Source: Pipra filicauda
Taxonomy: Eukaryota > Chordata > Aves > Passeriformes > Pipridae
Length of the DNA: 64,000 bases
Direction of reading: 5' to 3'
Assembly: GCF_003945595.2 (NCBI RefSeq)
Contig: NW_024104293.1
Span: forward strand, 306,501 to 370,500
Of the stretch, positions 1 to 13,336 are shown piece after piece. Within the stretch, counting starts at the first letter, position 1, and every line of letters starts with the position of its first letter. A program made the position numbers and the translations under genes. Under the pieces are notes generated by a model. The model had not been told where the DNA came from, searched no databases, and worked only from the letters and a program-made list of their open reading frames with translations.

Positions 1-690
1 TGCGACGCTGCAGTTCGGATATTGAACTGATAATACACTGTGTGCTCCTCACGGTGTTACAAACTGAAAATAGAAATGCAGTGATTCCATACCCAGCATC
101 CCACACAGTGGCCTCACACCAGGATTGATCCCACAGATCTGGGCACAGACGTGACAAAACACCTGGGCGGTAAGACGGGGACACTGAACACTATTTTTGG
201 TCTTTAATTTGAAAACACATGTGGATAAATTCCTTAGTATTTTACACCATATTCACATTCTTGTAAATGGGCATCAGGTGGATGCTACCTTCAAATAACC
301 TGATGGCAAATAATTAGCTCTCGTAACACTTTAAAACTATCAGTCGGTACGTGCTAAGTAAATGCTACGAGTCATTATGAATACCTGTAAGGCATTTTAT
401 AAGGATTTAAAATTTCTTCAGTATTTCAACTATTTCTGATACTGCCATACCGGAAGGCTTGGTGGGTCCCCAAACACCTTACCTGTGGTGTTGTTAAAGC
501 TGAGGATGATTTCAGTGGGTCCTGCAGCAAATAAAGCTACGGGGGACCTTCTCCAGCAGCGAGTCCAGCTCTGCTCCTTCCCCTGGGGCTGGTGGGCAGA
601 GCGGCGAGGGCTTTGCCCTGAACGGCCGCCTAAGCGGGAACAGCTTAATTTGTGTTATTTTCCCTTTAAGTTAGAAAATTACCCAGCCCC
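1..690. other. Upstream flank, no gene recognised
   Basis: AT-rich flanking sequence with no convincing coding exon on either strand. The one signal worth noting is on the minus strand at 478-485, which reads CAG|GTAAGG, a consensus splice donor, in line with transcription leaving the CpG island leftward. I saw no recognisable repeat family here. Confidence 0.5.
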
Positions 691-1149
691 AAGCTCTTAG
701 GTGTGTTGGCGTGAGGCAGTCGCAGCGGGGAAGATGAGGGGAACCGCAGCGCTCGCCAACACAGGAGCATCCTGAGGGAGAGAAAATGGCGGGCGGGGGC
801 CCTCGGGAGGCTCCCAACACACAGAGCACTCCTCAGGCGGCACTCGGCGTGTGAAGAGCCGCGACCTCCACCCCGATGCCCGTCTGAGCCCGCTAGCGAT
901 GAGAAGATGAGGTGACAGAGAGAAAAACACCCCAAAATGGCGAGAGAGGGCAACGGGGAGGTATACCGGCCCTCACAGACCGCCAGACGCCCTCTCGGCC
1001 TTGGGTGACAGTTCCGCCGCCCAGCCCTGCCCAGCCCAGCCCAGCCCTCACGGCGCTCCAGCCCGTGACTCGGCTGTTTCTCCCTGCCCCGCCCCGGCTG
1101 CTCGAGGGAGGAGGGCGCAGGAAGGGGAGGGCGATGCGGGGAGGGAGGG

Positions 1150-1348
1150 AAGGAGGGAGGCGGTGAGGGGAGCAGCCGACGCACAAGATGGCCGCTGCTG
1201 GAGCGGCGGCGGCGGGGCGGCGGCGGGCGATGGCGGCGCTGCCCCGGGGCCCGCGGGTACTGCCGGAGGAGCAGCAGGGCGCTGTTTCAGCCCCCGTGTG
1301 CCGGAGCTGAGGGGGCCGGTGGGCGCTGCGGGGAGCCCGGCCCGTGTG
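1150..1348 (+). other. RC3H1: RC3H1 non-coding exon 1 (5' end approximate)
   Basis: The right edge is a good donor at 1349 (GTGAGT) inside the CpG island. The coding ATG lies 22 kb downstream in an exon with its own acceptor, so a separate 5' UTR exon is required. This is the best-placed donor in the island. The left edge is not visible in sequence; 1150 is a guess based on the YY1-like motif at 1185. The exon would contain the upstream ORF at 1188-1310. Confidence 0.55.
1188..1310 (+). other. Upstream ORF in 5' UTR, 40 codons
   Basis: ATG at 1188 in a strong Kozak context (A at -3, G at +4) opens a frame of 40 alanine/arginine-rich codons and stops at TGA 1308-1310, inside the proposed exon 1 and before its donor. 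A second in-frame ATG lies at 1230. If the transcript starts upstream of 1188, this uORF would be met before the Roquin-1 ATG and could lower translation. The ATG overlaps the YY1-like AAGATGG motif, so it may exist mainly because of that motif. No peptide family is recognised. Confidence 0.4.
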
Positions 1349-4300
1349 GTGAGTGCGCCGGCTCCGCCGCGGGGTGCAGGGAACAATGGGGCGGGAGGGC
1401 TCTGCCCGCCTTGCCGGGGAAGGAGGCGGAGGGGCGGGCGCTCGGACGAGCTGATCTCCAGAGGTGCCTCACAACGCTGACAGTTCCGTGGTTCTGTGCC
1501 TCTCCGGGCCTCAGGCTCCTTCCGGGCTCGATTTCCGAGCGCCCTGGGCAGGCGGGGAGGGACCGCAGGTCTCTGTGCCCGGCGCAGGGAAGGCGGAGGG
1601 CGGCTGGGTCCGGGCTGGGGGTGGGGAGAGGCGGCATCGCCTCAGGCTGCGGCGGCCGAGGGACAGGCGGCTTTTGTGTGTGCCCTGCGACTGCTGTTGT
1701 TTTTCTGCGTGCCTAGAAAGATAAGAAAACTCATCCCCGTGTCGTGTTGAACCACAGCGATGAGGGAATTAATACCCCCCGTTCTCGGGACACCCCCCCT
1801 CCCCTGGCCGTGGCTCTTTTGTCTGTGGCGCTTGAGGGAAGAGCGAGGTGGCCTCGGCTCCCTCTGCGTGGGGACAAACCGTGGTGAAACCGCACAGGAA
1901 CTCCCCTGACTTTCACTAATTTTTCCACCCTGGCGTTGTTTTGGCCATTGGATTCCGGGGCGAGGGTGGGTAAGGTTTCATACCGGGAGCGTGGTGGTGG
2001 TGTAGCTGCATTTTAATGTGCTTTAGTGGTTGGGAATGTCCTGGTGTCAGGTTTTGTCCTCAAAAGCCATTTTGAGGCCTGTACTGTTTTAGAACAGGGA
2101 ACTGATGCCGGGGTTTTTTCCTCCTAGGAACTGGGAATGTTGAATTTTCCTCCACATGCCTTTTCCCTCAGAGTAGCTCTTTTATTTTATTAATTTCAGT
2201 CAAGTGTGAATGACAAATCGCCTGTCCCTCTGCTGGTAGCTGCTGTTTTCTGGATGTTTTTGCCATATTGAAAAATGGCTGAAGTGGGTAAAAAAAATTG
2301 AAAAATTGACAGAAATTATTAAAAAGTTCAAAGTAACCTGGGCTGTGGCTGAGCTGCTTTAATCATTGTAACTGGTTTAGCAATGCTGTTGTCTAATGAC
2401 TGCTGGAAGAGAAATGCAATTGTTAACTTCACCATTTATATTTTATTCACATCATATAGCCACAGAGATGTTAGATAACACAGCGGTACTATGAAGCAGA
2501 AATTAATGTGATCCTAAATGTACCTTTTTTTACCCTATTCAGCCTTATAAGGATATGGAGGGCATTAATTTTATCAGCTATAAATGTCTGTATTGCTGCG
2601 TTGGAAGTCAGTGGAGCTAATAAAAGACTTCATAGCTGTATAAATAACCCACATTCCAGGTGCTGTGTGTACCTTATTGACAGTTTCTAAGCTTTACCGG
2701 GAGCACCGTGGCTTTCTTCAGTGCATTAACACTCAGTGCTGATATGAAATTATGGTTTCCACTAACATAAATAGAAGCAGACGTTATCAGGCACCTTTTC
2801 TTTTCCCAGCGATAGCTTATGGCTTTGCCTTCCTGTCCCAGAAAAGGGTCTGTCAAAGCAGACAGCTTGACAGGCTGCTTGGAGGGAAATTTAGAAACAC
2901 AGTTACCATCAGTACAGTCTGTTTTGACAACCAGAAACTTGAGTGGTGAGCTTGTCAATCACCTGTGAGCAGCAGGAGCCTTGATGGAGATGAGTGGGAA
3001 GTTATTTGTGTGGTTTCTGGTGGTTTGTTTGTTTTTGTGGGTTTTTTATCAGCTCTGTATCCAGACTAGCTTAGTTCAAAGCAAAATATTTTATAAATTT
3101 ACAATGCGATGATTGTACGCGGATAATTTAAAAAACTGGTGTTCCAGTGAACAGATGAATGTATGAATCCGGAAATTGTAGACATTAATAAGGCAAGGTT
3201 TAATTTAGGGGCATCTTGAGACTTGTGTATTATTATATAAAAGTGTTCCTGCTGAAGCAGATGAACAGAACAGGATTGCTTTTGGAAACTTCTGCTGTGA
3301 TGCCAGTGATTCACCAGCAGTCTGGGTGGAAGCCATTATCAATCTTGTTGAATTAAGTATCACAGAAGCTGAGATTCAATGAGAGTGTGTGTTAAAATAG
3401 TGACTTAATTTTTTACATAAAAAACAGCATTTTGTACAAACTTACAAAAATGCTGGTTTGTAGGTTGTGGGTGAATCTGATGGTGGTTACCTGTGATAAT
3501 GATGGTAAAGACTAACATCCCATTTAATTAGAGTCTATATCTCATAACTAACCAGTGCTGTAAAAGGGTATTTGATGGTACTGAGGGAATTGACCTTTCC
3601 CAGTCTGGAATATGTAATGATAGGAATGAAAAATAATGTTTTTATTTTATTTTGTCACCAAGAATTATAGTTTACATGCTGGATACCTGGGAAAAAATGT
3701 TTCATCCATTTGAAAGACCTTGCGTAATCGTAGCTTTCAAACAATATAAAGTGTGAAGCTGGACTAGAAGGAAAGAACTCACCTGCATTTATTCTCCCAA
3801 ACTTCTCAAGCATCTCAAAATAGTGATGCAGCAGCCACTATGAGGCATCTTTAAGTAGGTGACCTTTATAAAACTTTTTAATTTTTTGCAGAGCCTGCTC
3901 ATTGTTTAAAATTCTCTTCCCCACTGAATCATTTTGCAGATGAAAATCTGTGTGGTTCTTTGGTGGTTCTTCCCACACCCAGTAAATCAGGTGGTTGTGT
4001 GCTGGACCATCCTAAGTATTACTGGCTGTTAGGCCAGGAAAACCAATGTGTCTCAAAGTACATGAGAGATAAGCCATAGGGGAATTTGTAATTTGAAGTT
4101 AATGCCCTGAACTGCACTTGGTAACGAATATGAAACCATTCTCACACAGAAATAAAGATATAATATGGCCCTGTTGTGAAAGATCTTTGTATAAACATGC
4201 TGCACCAACCGAAATTTCAGCGTGACCTTCAAGATTCCATGTAGGCTCTGTTACAGTAACGCAGCCTGAAGTCGAGGGACTGTGATAACTGAGAAGGAAA

Positions 4301-4941
4301 ACCACAGATGTTTACTTACGTTATGTTACTTTCCTTTCGGCACAGAGATTCCACGGTGAACAGTGAATTAGGTGCAGTTCCCATCACTGAGGGTGACCAC
4401 TTGTTTTTCTCAAGAAGCATCTCTCGATGGTTATCGTTTGCATCAGTTTCATTTTCTTGGTTCATAGTAAAAGTTGAACTGGTATTGGGTTTCCAAGGAC
4501 CAGCTGATTTCTGAGGAGGTTTTTTTAGTTGTGGAAATGCGTTAACAGGCAAGAAAGTGAGAAAGTCTTGTCAGCTTCTTGTAAATAGATTTTTCTGGTA
4601 TAAAAATAATTTCTGGTTAGAGGGCTTGAGGAAATAGCTTTCCTGTTACTGCGTGGTAGCAACAGGTTGTGTTGCTATCAGCTGGAGAAGGATGGCAGTT
4701 TTGTGATAGAAATACCAAGATTTCTAAATCATTTGCTGTAAATGTGTGTGGTCAGAGGCAGCACCAGTTGTGCACTGCTCTGTGTTGGAATGTCTAGAGA
4801 GGTGTGTTTCATGCAAGTGTGATGTGTGTCCCCCACCTCCCATTAAGATTTCTTTCTAATGCAGTGAGAGGGAAGGCAGCTGCACGTGGTCTAAGGAAAA
4901 TTTCAGCAAGCAGAGATGGCTTATTGTATATATCAGGGAAT

Positions 4942-4964
4942 ACACACACACACGCACACACACA
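4942..4964. repeat. CA dinucleotide microsatellite
   Basis: An (AC)n run with a single G interruption, in intron 1. It is short and probably polymorphic. Confidence 0.85.
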
Positions 4965-7900
4965 GACCTGGACATCCAATGCAGACTTTTACATGAAAAC
5001 TTATGCCCTGCATGCTGGGTTGTGTTTTTTTCCCCCAGAAAGTAAAGTATCTCGGGAAGCCTAAGAACCACGTGTAGAAAAAAAATGTCTCTTTGTGACT
5101 TGATTGTTCAAAATAGGTAAGGGCACACAATGTTAGCTGCATTGTTAAAATGAAGAATTGTTAGGAACGTGGAGAAAGATCTTCATATGAGAAATAATGA
5201 GGAGGAGAGGGGAGGCAAGGCACAAAATGATTGTTTTTCCTCTTCTGCTACATAGGAAATGGAGGATATGCAGTTAAACTGAAAAGTAGGGGAAGGCTGG
5301 CTGAAGGAACCTATCTTTCGTTTGCCTCACATAGTTTGTGACAGAGTTGCCATGTAATTTGATACAAAGAATCAAATTTCTTTGAGAAGAGAGTATTTGT
5401 GTCGGGGAATACTGTGGTGAGCCTGGAGTTCAGTGTGACAGAAGATGGAGGCTTTATTGACAATTATGCCTTCCAACCATAAAGTCACTGAAACCACCAT
5501 AAGGACACGTTGTTCTTGCTGTATAGGCCCCTCTCACTACTGATTTCTTGCAAATCCACTTCTTTAAAGCATTATTTCTCCGTTGCACAAATATTTGGCA
5601 CTTGAGTATGTGTTATGTTAATCTGAGACAGGACTGTACTTCAGCTACGGGACAACTGAAGAAACAAAGCCTGTGGTGTGGCTGAGTGACTACAATGTGC
5701 TATTCTGGGAAAATCTAGATCTTGCAGGTGGTTCCTGATTTCTTTCAGTTTGTTTCTTGTTTTAACAAGGACAGTCAGGCAGGTCTCACCCCTCTACTAT
5801 CCTAGTTTAATAAATATTTTTAAAATTATCTAATTAACTACTCTTTAAAAGCAGGCTGTTAAATTAAAATCCGGGCATTCCAGACGTCATTATTTTTCAG
5901 GATGCTCCTGTGTTGATCAGATCCTGTGAGTATAAGCCTTGAAGATTGAGGTATGGTTGGTTTTAAACCTGTTCTTGATAATAAAATGCTGCTTGATCAG
6001 CTGATGGAGCAGGAGTGCTTGTGACCTGATTCTAAATGTCTTCTCAGCACTTCCTCCTGAACTCCTTTTGAGCAATCACTTCAGTTCAAACAGGGAGGAA
6101 AATGAAGGGTGTTCAATTACAACTTTTAACTTCCCTACTGTTTTCAAAGGAGAATCTTGTCTCTTTGTTGTGCACTGGAGGTCTTCAGGGACCTGCAGCT
6201 AATTATTTTTGATAAATTGTGGCAGGCAATATTGGACCCCAACTCAACTATCTCTTGGCAAAAGGAGTGAGGTTCAGGGAAGGCATTGCAAAATGAATCA
6301 ATTGAAATTCATGCCAAGGGGGACGGTTTTAATTACCTACTTATTAATAAACCAGCTTCTGTGGAACACTCTCAGTGTTCAGCAGCATTTAACTTTCTCT
6401 GTGCTTTGTTTTTAGAGTAAACATTATTCATACTGACTTAGCACTCTTCACTTCTTGTAGCAATTGTGCTTGAATTGGTAACTCCTCCATGTCTTACTAC
6501 AGTGACTGTAATGTAAATGCCCTTCAAAAGTGAATGAAATAAAACTCTTATTGTTGACTTACTTTTCCTGTAAGTCACATTCTTTCAGCTTGTTCTATCC
6601 CCACCTCCATTCCTTTTGTTACCACTTTAGAATGGAAGTCCTTCAGGTACTATTTGATGTTAGAACTGTACAAACAATGAAAGTGGTAGGACTTCCTTAT
6701 CCCGTGTTTGTATCTGATGAATCTGGTACTCACAGTACGGCAAGACTAAAGTCTTTTGTCCTTTGGGGCTTAGGGCAGTTATGCAGGACTAATGATAATA
6801 AAATCTCGCCTTTCTGTTCTCTGGGAGGCTCAGCAGAAAATGTTCTCCTGTCTTCACAAGGGAACATTGTTAATGAAATCTTGAAAAATCTGCTCATGCT
6901 TGTGAGTCCAGTGAAGTAGTCACTCATCTCTGTTGGTGATGTTTCACAATTTAAAATTCCTGTTTCACTTTACAAAAACCAGGCCTGCATTTTGTGCCAC
7001 AGTGAAGTGTTTGGAGTGGTTTGAGGAGATAGCAAACAGCAAGGTGTTGTCCTGCTTCACATAGGAGGTATGGAAAAAAGAGTAGGAATTGTGGAGCAAG
7101 TCTCAGCCTCCACCTCTATAAATGAAACATCTTCAGTTATATATGGTGTGAAGTATTTCTTCAGCTATTCTAGAGCAATGAATTCTGTTTTACAAGGCAT
7201 TTGGGCAGTGGGTTTTAGACATGTCAGAGGGGCTTCGTACGGAATGACAAAGTACCCTAATGTAAACAACAGAACTAATTAACCAAATTTGAAAGATCTT
7301 GATGAATAGTTGTTTACTATCATACTGGAATTGTCATTGGTCACCTGCATTGTTATTAATTATTGTGTGGGTAGCCATTAATATCCAGCAATTTTTGGAA
7401 GCTGGAAAATGAGCAGCTCTTATTTAGCAGCTCCAACAGTAATTCTTGGCCTTGCTTGCTTTGTAAAGGGAACGTGGATTTTAGTTCAAAAATAGATCAG
7501 AACAGGGCAAAGTGTCTCACAAATTACTAAAGCAAGTACAAAGAAAACACCACTCTGCCATGTGTCTTTCCAGACTTGAAATTATTTTTCTGTAAGGAAT
7601 CTTTATATCTTTGCTTGCTAAAATGCATCCTTGTAGGATGTTTTTTCCTGGATACGCGGGTGTCTTTACCTCTCCTGTTCTCTTTAAGGATCTTTCATTC
7701 TCTGGTATTCCCTATTTTTCTTTTAATTGTTTTTTAATTTACCTTTCTTCTGATATGAGCCACTATTCAATCCAGCCAGCTAATGCAGGTAACAAAGATG
7801 GCTTATTGCCCCTTAACTTCATTGCTTTATAATTCAGACTTGCAGGATGGATTGGATGGATTGTTTGGATCAATCGTGGGACTCTTTGTTCTTGGACTTT

Positions 7901-9078
7901 GCTGGGAACTACTGAAATGTCACTGCTTCCTCTGGGAAGAGTGGTGAGAGGTTAGAGAGCATTGTTCATGGCACCCTCCCTTGTGGCCACTTTGACTGGT
8001 GCTGTAAATTTGACAGAAGAAAGATAAAAAATAAGCTAAACTGGCCTCCTGAAACAGGCTGGGTTAGTTAAACCAGAGGCTGCGACTCAGGCTGTCCTTC
8101 CTGTTTATGAGTCATTCTCCCATTTAATTGCGTGAAAAGGCCTCCTGTGGAATTAATTAGAAGAGACATTTGAGTGCTGCAAAAAACTTTAGTTAAAATG
8201 GTGAGTTTTAATTTTAGTCTCCTTTTTTTTAACCAGGCCCTAAGGATGGAAGCCTGGACACTGTAACTTCTTTGTGAGTGATTCTTACAGGTGGGGAAAA
8301 AACCCCGTTATTCAGGAAAGTGAGAATTAGTTAAACTTTGGTTGTTTGGAGTAGACCAGACTATTTAAAAGAGTAAGTGTTTTGTTGCCTTTTCCTGAAT
8401 TGAAGATGTCTTTACTTCATGATTTCCTCTGGTTTTCTCTTCTGAACCATTTTAAGGATGTATTTGTATTAAGAAGCTTCAGGGAGACAAATAACTTGTT
8501 TTGCATGGATAATTGTGATTTAGTGCACAGAAAAGGTGCTCAAAGTAAGGGTTGACTGTGTTTGGAAACCCTTTGAAACATCCCATATCTACTTTTTTGG
8601 TAAGAGGCTGCCTATTGATAACAGGATGTGACTGGAGGTATCTGGAATAACCTAGTTCTGACTGGTGCCAGAATGCATTGGGAAACTGAGCTTTCCAGTT
8701 TTCCCTGCAGTGATGCTGCCTGGCATCACTGGCGACTCTGTCCGTAGGCACAAAGGTTCTGTTGGAGTGCAACATACTTCTTGTTTTTATTCTTAGAATA
8801 ATGAAGTGCAAGGCTGTGGACAAAGCTCTCCTAAACAGCCAGAAAGCAAAGAGGCACAGCCCAGTTGGTTGCAAATCAAAATAAATTACACTTGTACTAA
8901 ATTTATCCATTTTCAGTAATTATTACCAGAGTTAAGACTTACCTTCTGTTACTGGTAGGGAGAAACGTGGCAAAATTTTCATCTTTCCTTAATGTGTGGT
9001 GTTCTGTCCCATTTCTGTAGGAAAGAATAAAAATAAGACTAATAAGTTGTTATCAACACTAGCACGTTACTTTCAGGC

Positions 9079-9103
9079 TTTTTTTTTTTTTTTTTTTTTT
9101 TTT
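9079..9103. repeat. Poly-T tract
   Basis: An uninterrupted run of about 25 T followed by AAGC, in intron 1. It could be a homopolymer expansion or the reversed A-tail of a decayed insertion. I see no retrogene next to it. Confidence 0.8.
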
Positions 9104-10725
9104 AAGCATATATTCCTGTACCAGGTGTAGGTAGAAATGAAGCAGCTGAGGTATTCTGCCTTCAGTGTCAAGGTCTCTGCACTGTAGTTCGTAGGAATGA
9201 AATAGTTCCCTCTCTAGTTTTACGTGGCTTCAGCAAGCAGTGAGATCTGTAATCAGCTTTTCTGGTCACTCCTTTCTCAGTGGAACTTCTCAGTCAAATG
9301 TTTCTAACAAAGCAGCACCCAAGGATGGGTGGGGATGTCTCTGGGTGTGTTTCTGAGGAGGAACTATGTGCTCACAGCCATTTTTATGTGAGTTTTCAGC
9401 TTCACTAAACCAGTTTAGAATGGAACAACTTGAGTTCTGTCAATCTGCATCTTGGGCACGATGTGGGTGATTTCAGGATGTAGCAGGAAGAACTGTAGTT
9501 CCCCAGAACTCCTTGGTGTCAGGATTTGAGGATGTGATGGTGTGGTGATCGCGTTAGGCTGCAGGAGGAGGACGGGGTGTGGAGTCAGGAATTACGAGGT
9601 ATTCAAACAGTCACGGGCATATTTTAGGTAAAATCTAAAGGGAAAAAAACCCAACTAACATTCCACTGTATCTTCCTGTGAGTAATACATGTATTCACCT
9701 GATAAATAAAAATGTTACTTGTTCTCCCCCCTGCCCCAGGAGAGGGGGGAAAAGAAAGGCCTTAGTTCATTTGCCAGCTCACGTGACAGCACTTGGGAGC
9801 CTTCAGGAAGGGGAAGTGAGTGACAGCAATCCTTTCCTTCAAGCACATCCGATAATTCATGAATGTAATTTCAGCACTTGGTGTAGCTTTTGAGAAGTGG
9901 GAATAGTCAGTCACGTTAATGTGACAAGCTGCTATGTGAGTTGTCATTACAGAATGAAAATTGACAGTAAGCCCATGGAAATCCAGTGACTGCAATATGC
10001 TAATAAATACATTTAAATACTTTGTTCTTGTTAGGTTTTGTACGTTAAAGAAAATAATTTCCTATGTCATTTTGAGGGCTTCAGTAGTGCTATTACAGCT
10101 GCCTTTGGCTTACAGATTTCGAGAATTTTCTTTTTTTGAGTTGTTTGTCATTCAGTTTTAGCTTACTGTCATTGCTTTTATTCAAAAAACTGAGTGGCTA
10201 AATACAGGAATGTGTAAAGGGATATTGACTGCATGGGTGGTAATGGTTTACATGCCTAGTTTTCCCTTCCTATGCCTTATCGTATTTTTGGATAACTGCT
10301 ATTTAACCAGGGGCTTATACAGCACAAGTCAGAAGGAATTTAAGTTATCAAGTCATGCAAATATTGGCTGTACAAGGCTGGCTTGTCATTTATCCTGGCT
10401 TGGTCTACAGCAGTAATGGTGTGATTAGAACAGCTAAGTTCTAAGACTGTAAAAGAAGGAAATTTGAAAAGTGGAATTATTTTTCTGTGTAGTCCCTGTG
10501 TGCAGTAACTGTAAAACGTGGATTAGATGTACCCTCAAGGAACTGGAATAGGGAATATTGCAGTCAGGGGTGTCAAGGCTCAGACACTTGTGGTCTCAGT
10601 GCAGTGGTGGGCTGCTCCTGGTGGGCTGTGGCCACTTCAAGAAGGAGATTGTTAATGGAAATTAATTCAAATGAAGTACAGAGTTGTTGACTTTGCACCT
10701 GCTGTTACTTTCTGAGCATATTCCA

Positions 10726-10772
10726 GTCTTATCTTATGATACTGGACTTATCCAAGTATCATAAGATAAGAC
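10726..10772. repeat. Perfect inverted repeat, 18-bp arms
   Basis: The left arm at 10726-10743 (GTCTTATCTTATGATACT) is exactly complementary to 10755-10772, with an 11-base spacer. The inner TGG/CCA bases can extend the stem past a one-base bulge. A further copy of the inner arm (GTCCAGTATC, 10780-10789) is complementary to 10738-10747, so two alternative hairpins share the same bases. The structure would fold in RNA or as a cruciform. Confidence 0.85.
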
Positions 10773-12267
10773 GTATCCAGTCCAGTATCTATGACTGAGG
10801 TCTAATCTCCTGTGGATAAGGTTCATTAGCAGAAGTTTACCCTCTGCTTTTAGAAAGGCAGGCTGGTTCAGCTTGCTGTGGAGAGCTGTGCACTTCATGT
10901 TAATAGAGCTCTGGCAATAGTCTGTGAGATTGTGTGCTGGGTACTTTTTATTTTCCCTCTTTCCAGGTGCTAATACTGCTGTAATACAGTTGTAATATCT
11001 TTTAGAGATGAATATGTCTTTGAGGACTGTTCTGCATGGACTGCTCCGTTTAGGACAAGTTTCATGCAAAGTAAGCAGTAAATAAGAGAACTTTTGTTTT
11101 AAAAGACAGAATTACCTGTCTGAAGTAGAACTGTTTTTACAAGTCCTGAACAGCAGAATTCATTAAGTCGGCACTGGATTTTAATAGGTAACTCCCAGGA
11201 TTATCGTATTTTGCCCTCTTGCTTGGATGATTTTCAAGTTATGTAACTTTAAACTTTTATAACCAGGGTTATAATTCAAAACCTCTTTTCAAGAGGATGT
11301 AGGATACTCTTTTTCCCAGTTGAATTCAGGTTCCTGCCAAAAGTAAATATACCTCTCATCCATTACTGATAGGAGGGTCAGTGGGATATTGGAGGCTTGG
11401 ATTTTTTCTCTAATAAATGAGTATCTTGCATTTTTTGCTGTACTAAAAAAAAAGAAAAGGCATTTCATTTTTGTGGTTCAGCTGGAGATGTTTGTTATTG
11501 GTTAAGAGTAGGTGTTTAATGGAAACCCTGAGACTGGAGCCTTTTGTTTCCACTCACTAAAACCACAAGTACTGTTTTTAATGATCTTGTAAAGCTGTAA
11601 AGAAAAGATGCTATTTTTATAAATCTGGAAGGTGAGACTTAACACCAAAGCTGCAAAATATTTAAGGGTGGGATTTTTTTCTTATGATTGAAGGTTACAT
11701 GAAAAGTCTCATTCAAAAGGAGTACCTTGCCCTGGGCTATTTCTGGCCGCTGGAACTGCTCTTTTTAGCAATGCTACAAATTGAATCACCGGCTGCCAGT
11801 AGCATTTAAAGCAAATGAGGCTCAATTACATTCTGAGTCAGAAGTACCTGCATTAACCTGCTTTTCAGCAATAGTTGTGTGACCTCTCCTGCTGATACTT
11901 GAAAGACTTTAAGCCCTGTGTGAATGGCAATTTAACACTGCTGAAAAGTGATGAGCAGGTTTTTCAGTGCTGAATAGTGTTTGGATTTTTACAACAAAAC
12001 TATTAGAGGCGTGGAGAAAATCTTGAATAATACGTCGAGTGGCTAATTTTTTATTTATGCAACTGTTAACAAGGGAGCTGAAACTCTCTGGGCTCGGTGC
12101 CATTTCCGCAACAAGCTGCCTCTTGACCTTGGATGACTCCGGAGCTCTAGTGTAGGCTAGGTTGTGTTATTAAAACACAATTGTGTCATGGAAACAAGCA
12201 GAATAGTAATCTGTGAAACTTAGGTTCTTTATCATAATATTCCTGCTATTATTGCCAGCGATGCTAC

Positions 12268-12313
12268 TACAGGACTCAACAAAGGAGGATACCTGGCTTT
12301 GTTGAGTCCTGTA
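12268..12313. repeat. Perfect inverted repeat, 17-bp arms
   Basis: TACAGGACTCAACAAAG at 12268-12284 is exactly complementary to 12297-12313, with a 12-base spacer. A shorter outer pair, ATGCTAC near 12261 and GTAGCAT near 12335, flanks it. It lies in intron 1, with no coding content or known repeat recognised. Confidence 0.85.
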
Positions 12314-13336
12314 AGCTGTTTTTGTATCGACTGTTGTAGCATTTACATGATGGCTTCCTTATTTGCAGCTGGGCTCTAGGAGCTGTAAGGAAACATGAGA
12401 GTTATAGGCTGCTACAGCATTCTTTCATCTTCTCCAGTCAGCGCTTTGTTCAGTGCTCTAACCAGGAGTGAAAGGATGGGTTTGACTGTATTTGCATGAC
12501 TTACACCATTGAATGTTGGTTAAACCTAGCTGTGAAGCATTGTTTTTTGAAACATGCATAATTTTGGGGTGGATTTAGTATAAAGGAACAATTCCACAGG
12601 TTGTTATTGCTCATGTTCCTTATTCCATTTCACTTACTCTCATCATTCCAAACTGTTAGTCTAGTCGTCCTTATGTTAGGATTGCTTAATAGCATTTAAA
12701 TGTCTGGTTAAAATTCGGCCAATACTTTAGTTAATAAAGAAATACTTAAAAATCTGTGTTGCCCAGGTTGTGCCCAAATAAGCTGTTTATGAAACTACAC
12801 CTAAAAACTTGACAGATCCGTCTTGGTGCTAAAAAAGGCTGTTTTGAAGTTTCTTTTGTCTCTGCTTCCCTCACTCTTTCCCTTGTGTTTCCAGGACTGC
12901 TTGACCATTTAACAGATCTGAAACATCTTTTGGAGGCTGTTAGAGGCTAATGTGGGAAGGAAAGGAATTTGGTTTTGACAGGCTTAGGTCCTTGGCATGG
13001 ATAATGCAGGTCAGATCTAGAGCTGTCATGGGAGTACTTTCTGAGAAGCAGTTCTGACTTGCCCCACTGTAAGCCAGGCTTGAAACTGCACTGAAAATGC
13101 CACATGGGTAAAGTTTCAGTATCTCTTCACTGGTGGTAGAATGCAAATGTGAGTCTGGATGCTTGGGGTCCTCCCAGGGCTAAAATGGCTCACCGACCGT
13201 TACTAGGTTGTGCTAGGCAGTGTCACCTGCTGTGTTAATAGAGATCATTTGCTCTTGCTGTGTGCTGCGTCTCCTCTGGATTGTCACACTTGGAGGTAGT
13301 GTCTGTGATTTGCTTTGTTTACAGTTTGGGTGTTTT

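Larger units (their letters stand above)
690..1700. promoter_or_regulatory. RC3H1: CpG-island promoter of RC3H1
   Basis: An abrupt shift from AT-rich flank to GC-rich, CpG-dense sequence, with GGGCGG-type boxes and no obvious TATA box. This is typical of a broadly expressed vertebrate promoter. Several YY1-like cores are visible: AAAATGGCGGG near 784, AAAATGGCGAG near 934, AAGATGGCCGC near 1185 and GATGGCGGC near 1228. YY1 sites of this form commonly lie just downstream of start sites of TATA-less genes, so initiation around 1100-1185 on the + strand is likely, but this is inferred. GC content falls back to genomic background after about 1900. Confidence 0.75.

Noticed and set aside
666..1724. 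Several ORFs of 80-170 codons on both strands of the CpG island
   Set aside because: Composition-driven open frames in GC-rich DNA, rich in Pro, Arg, Ala and Gly, overlapping on both strands and without known domains.
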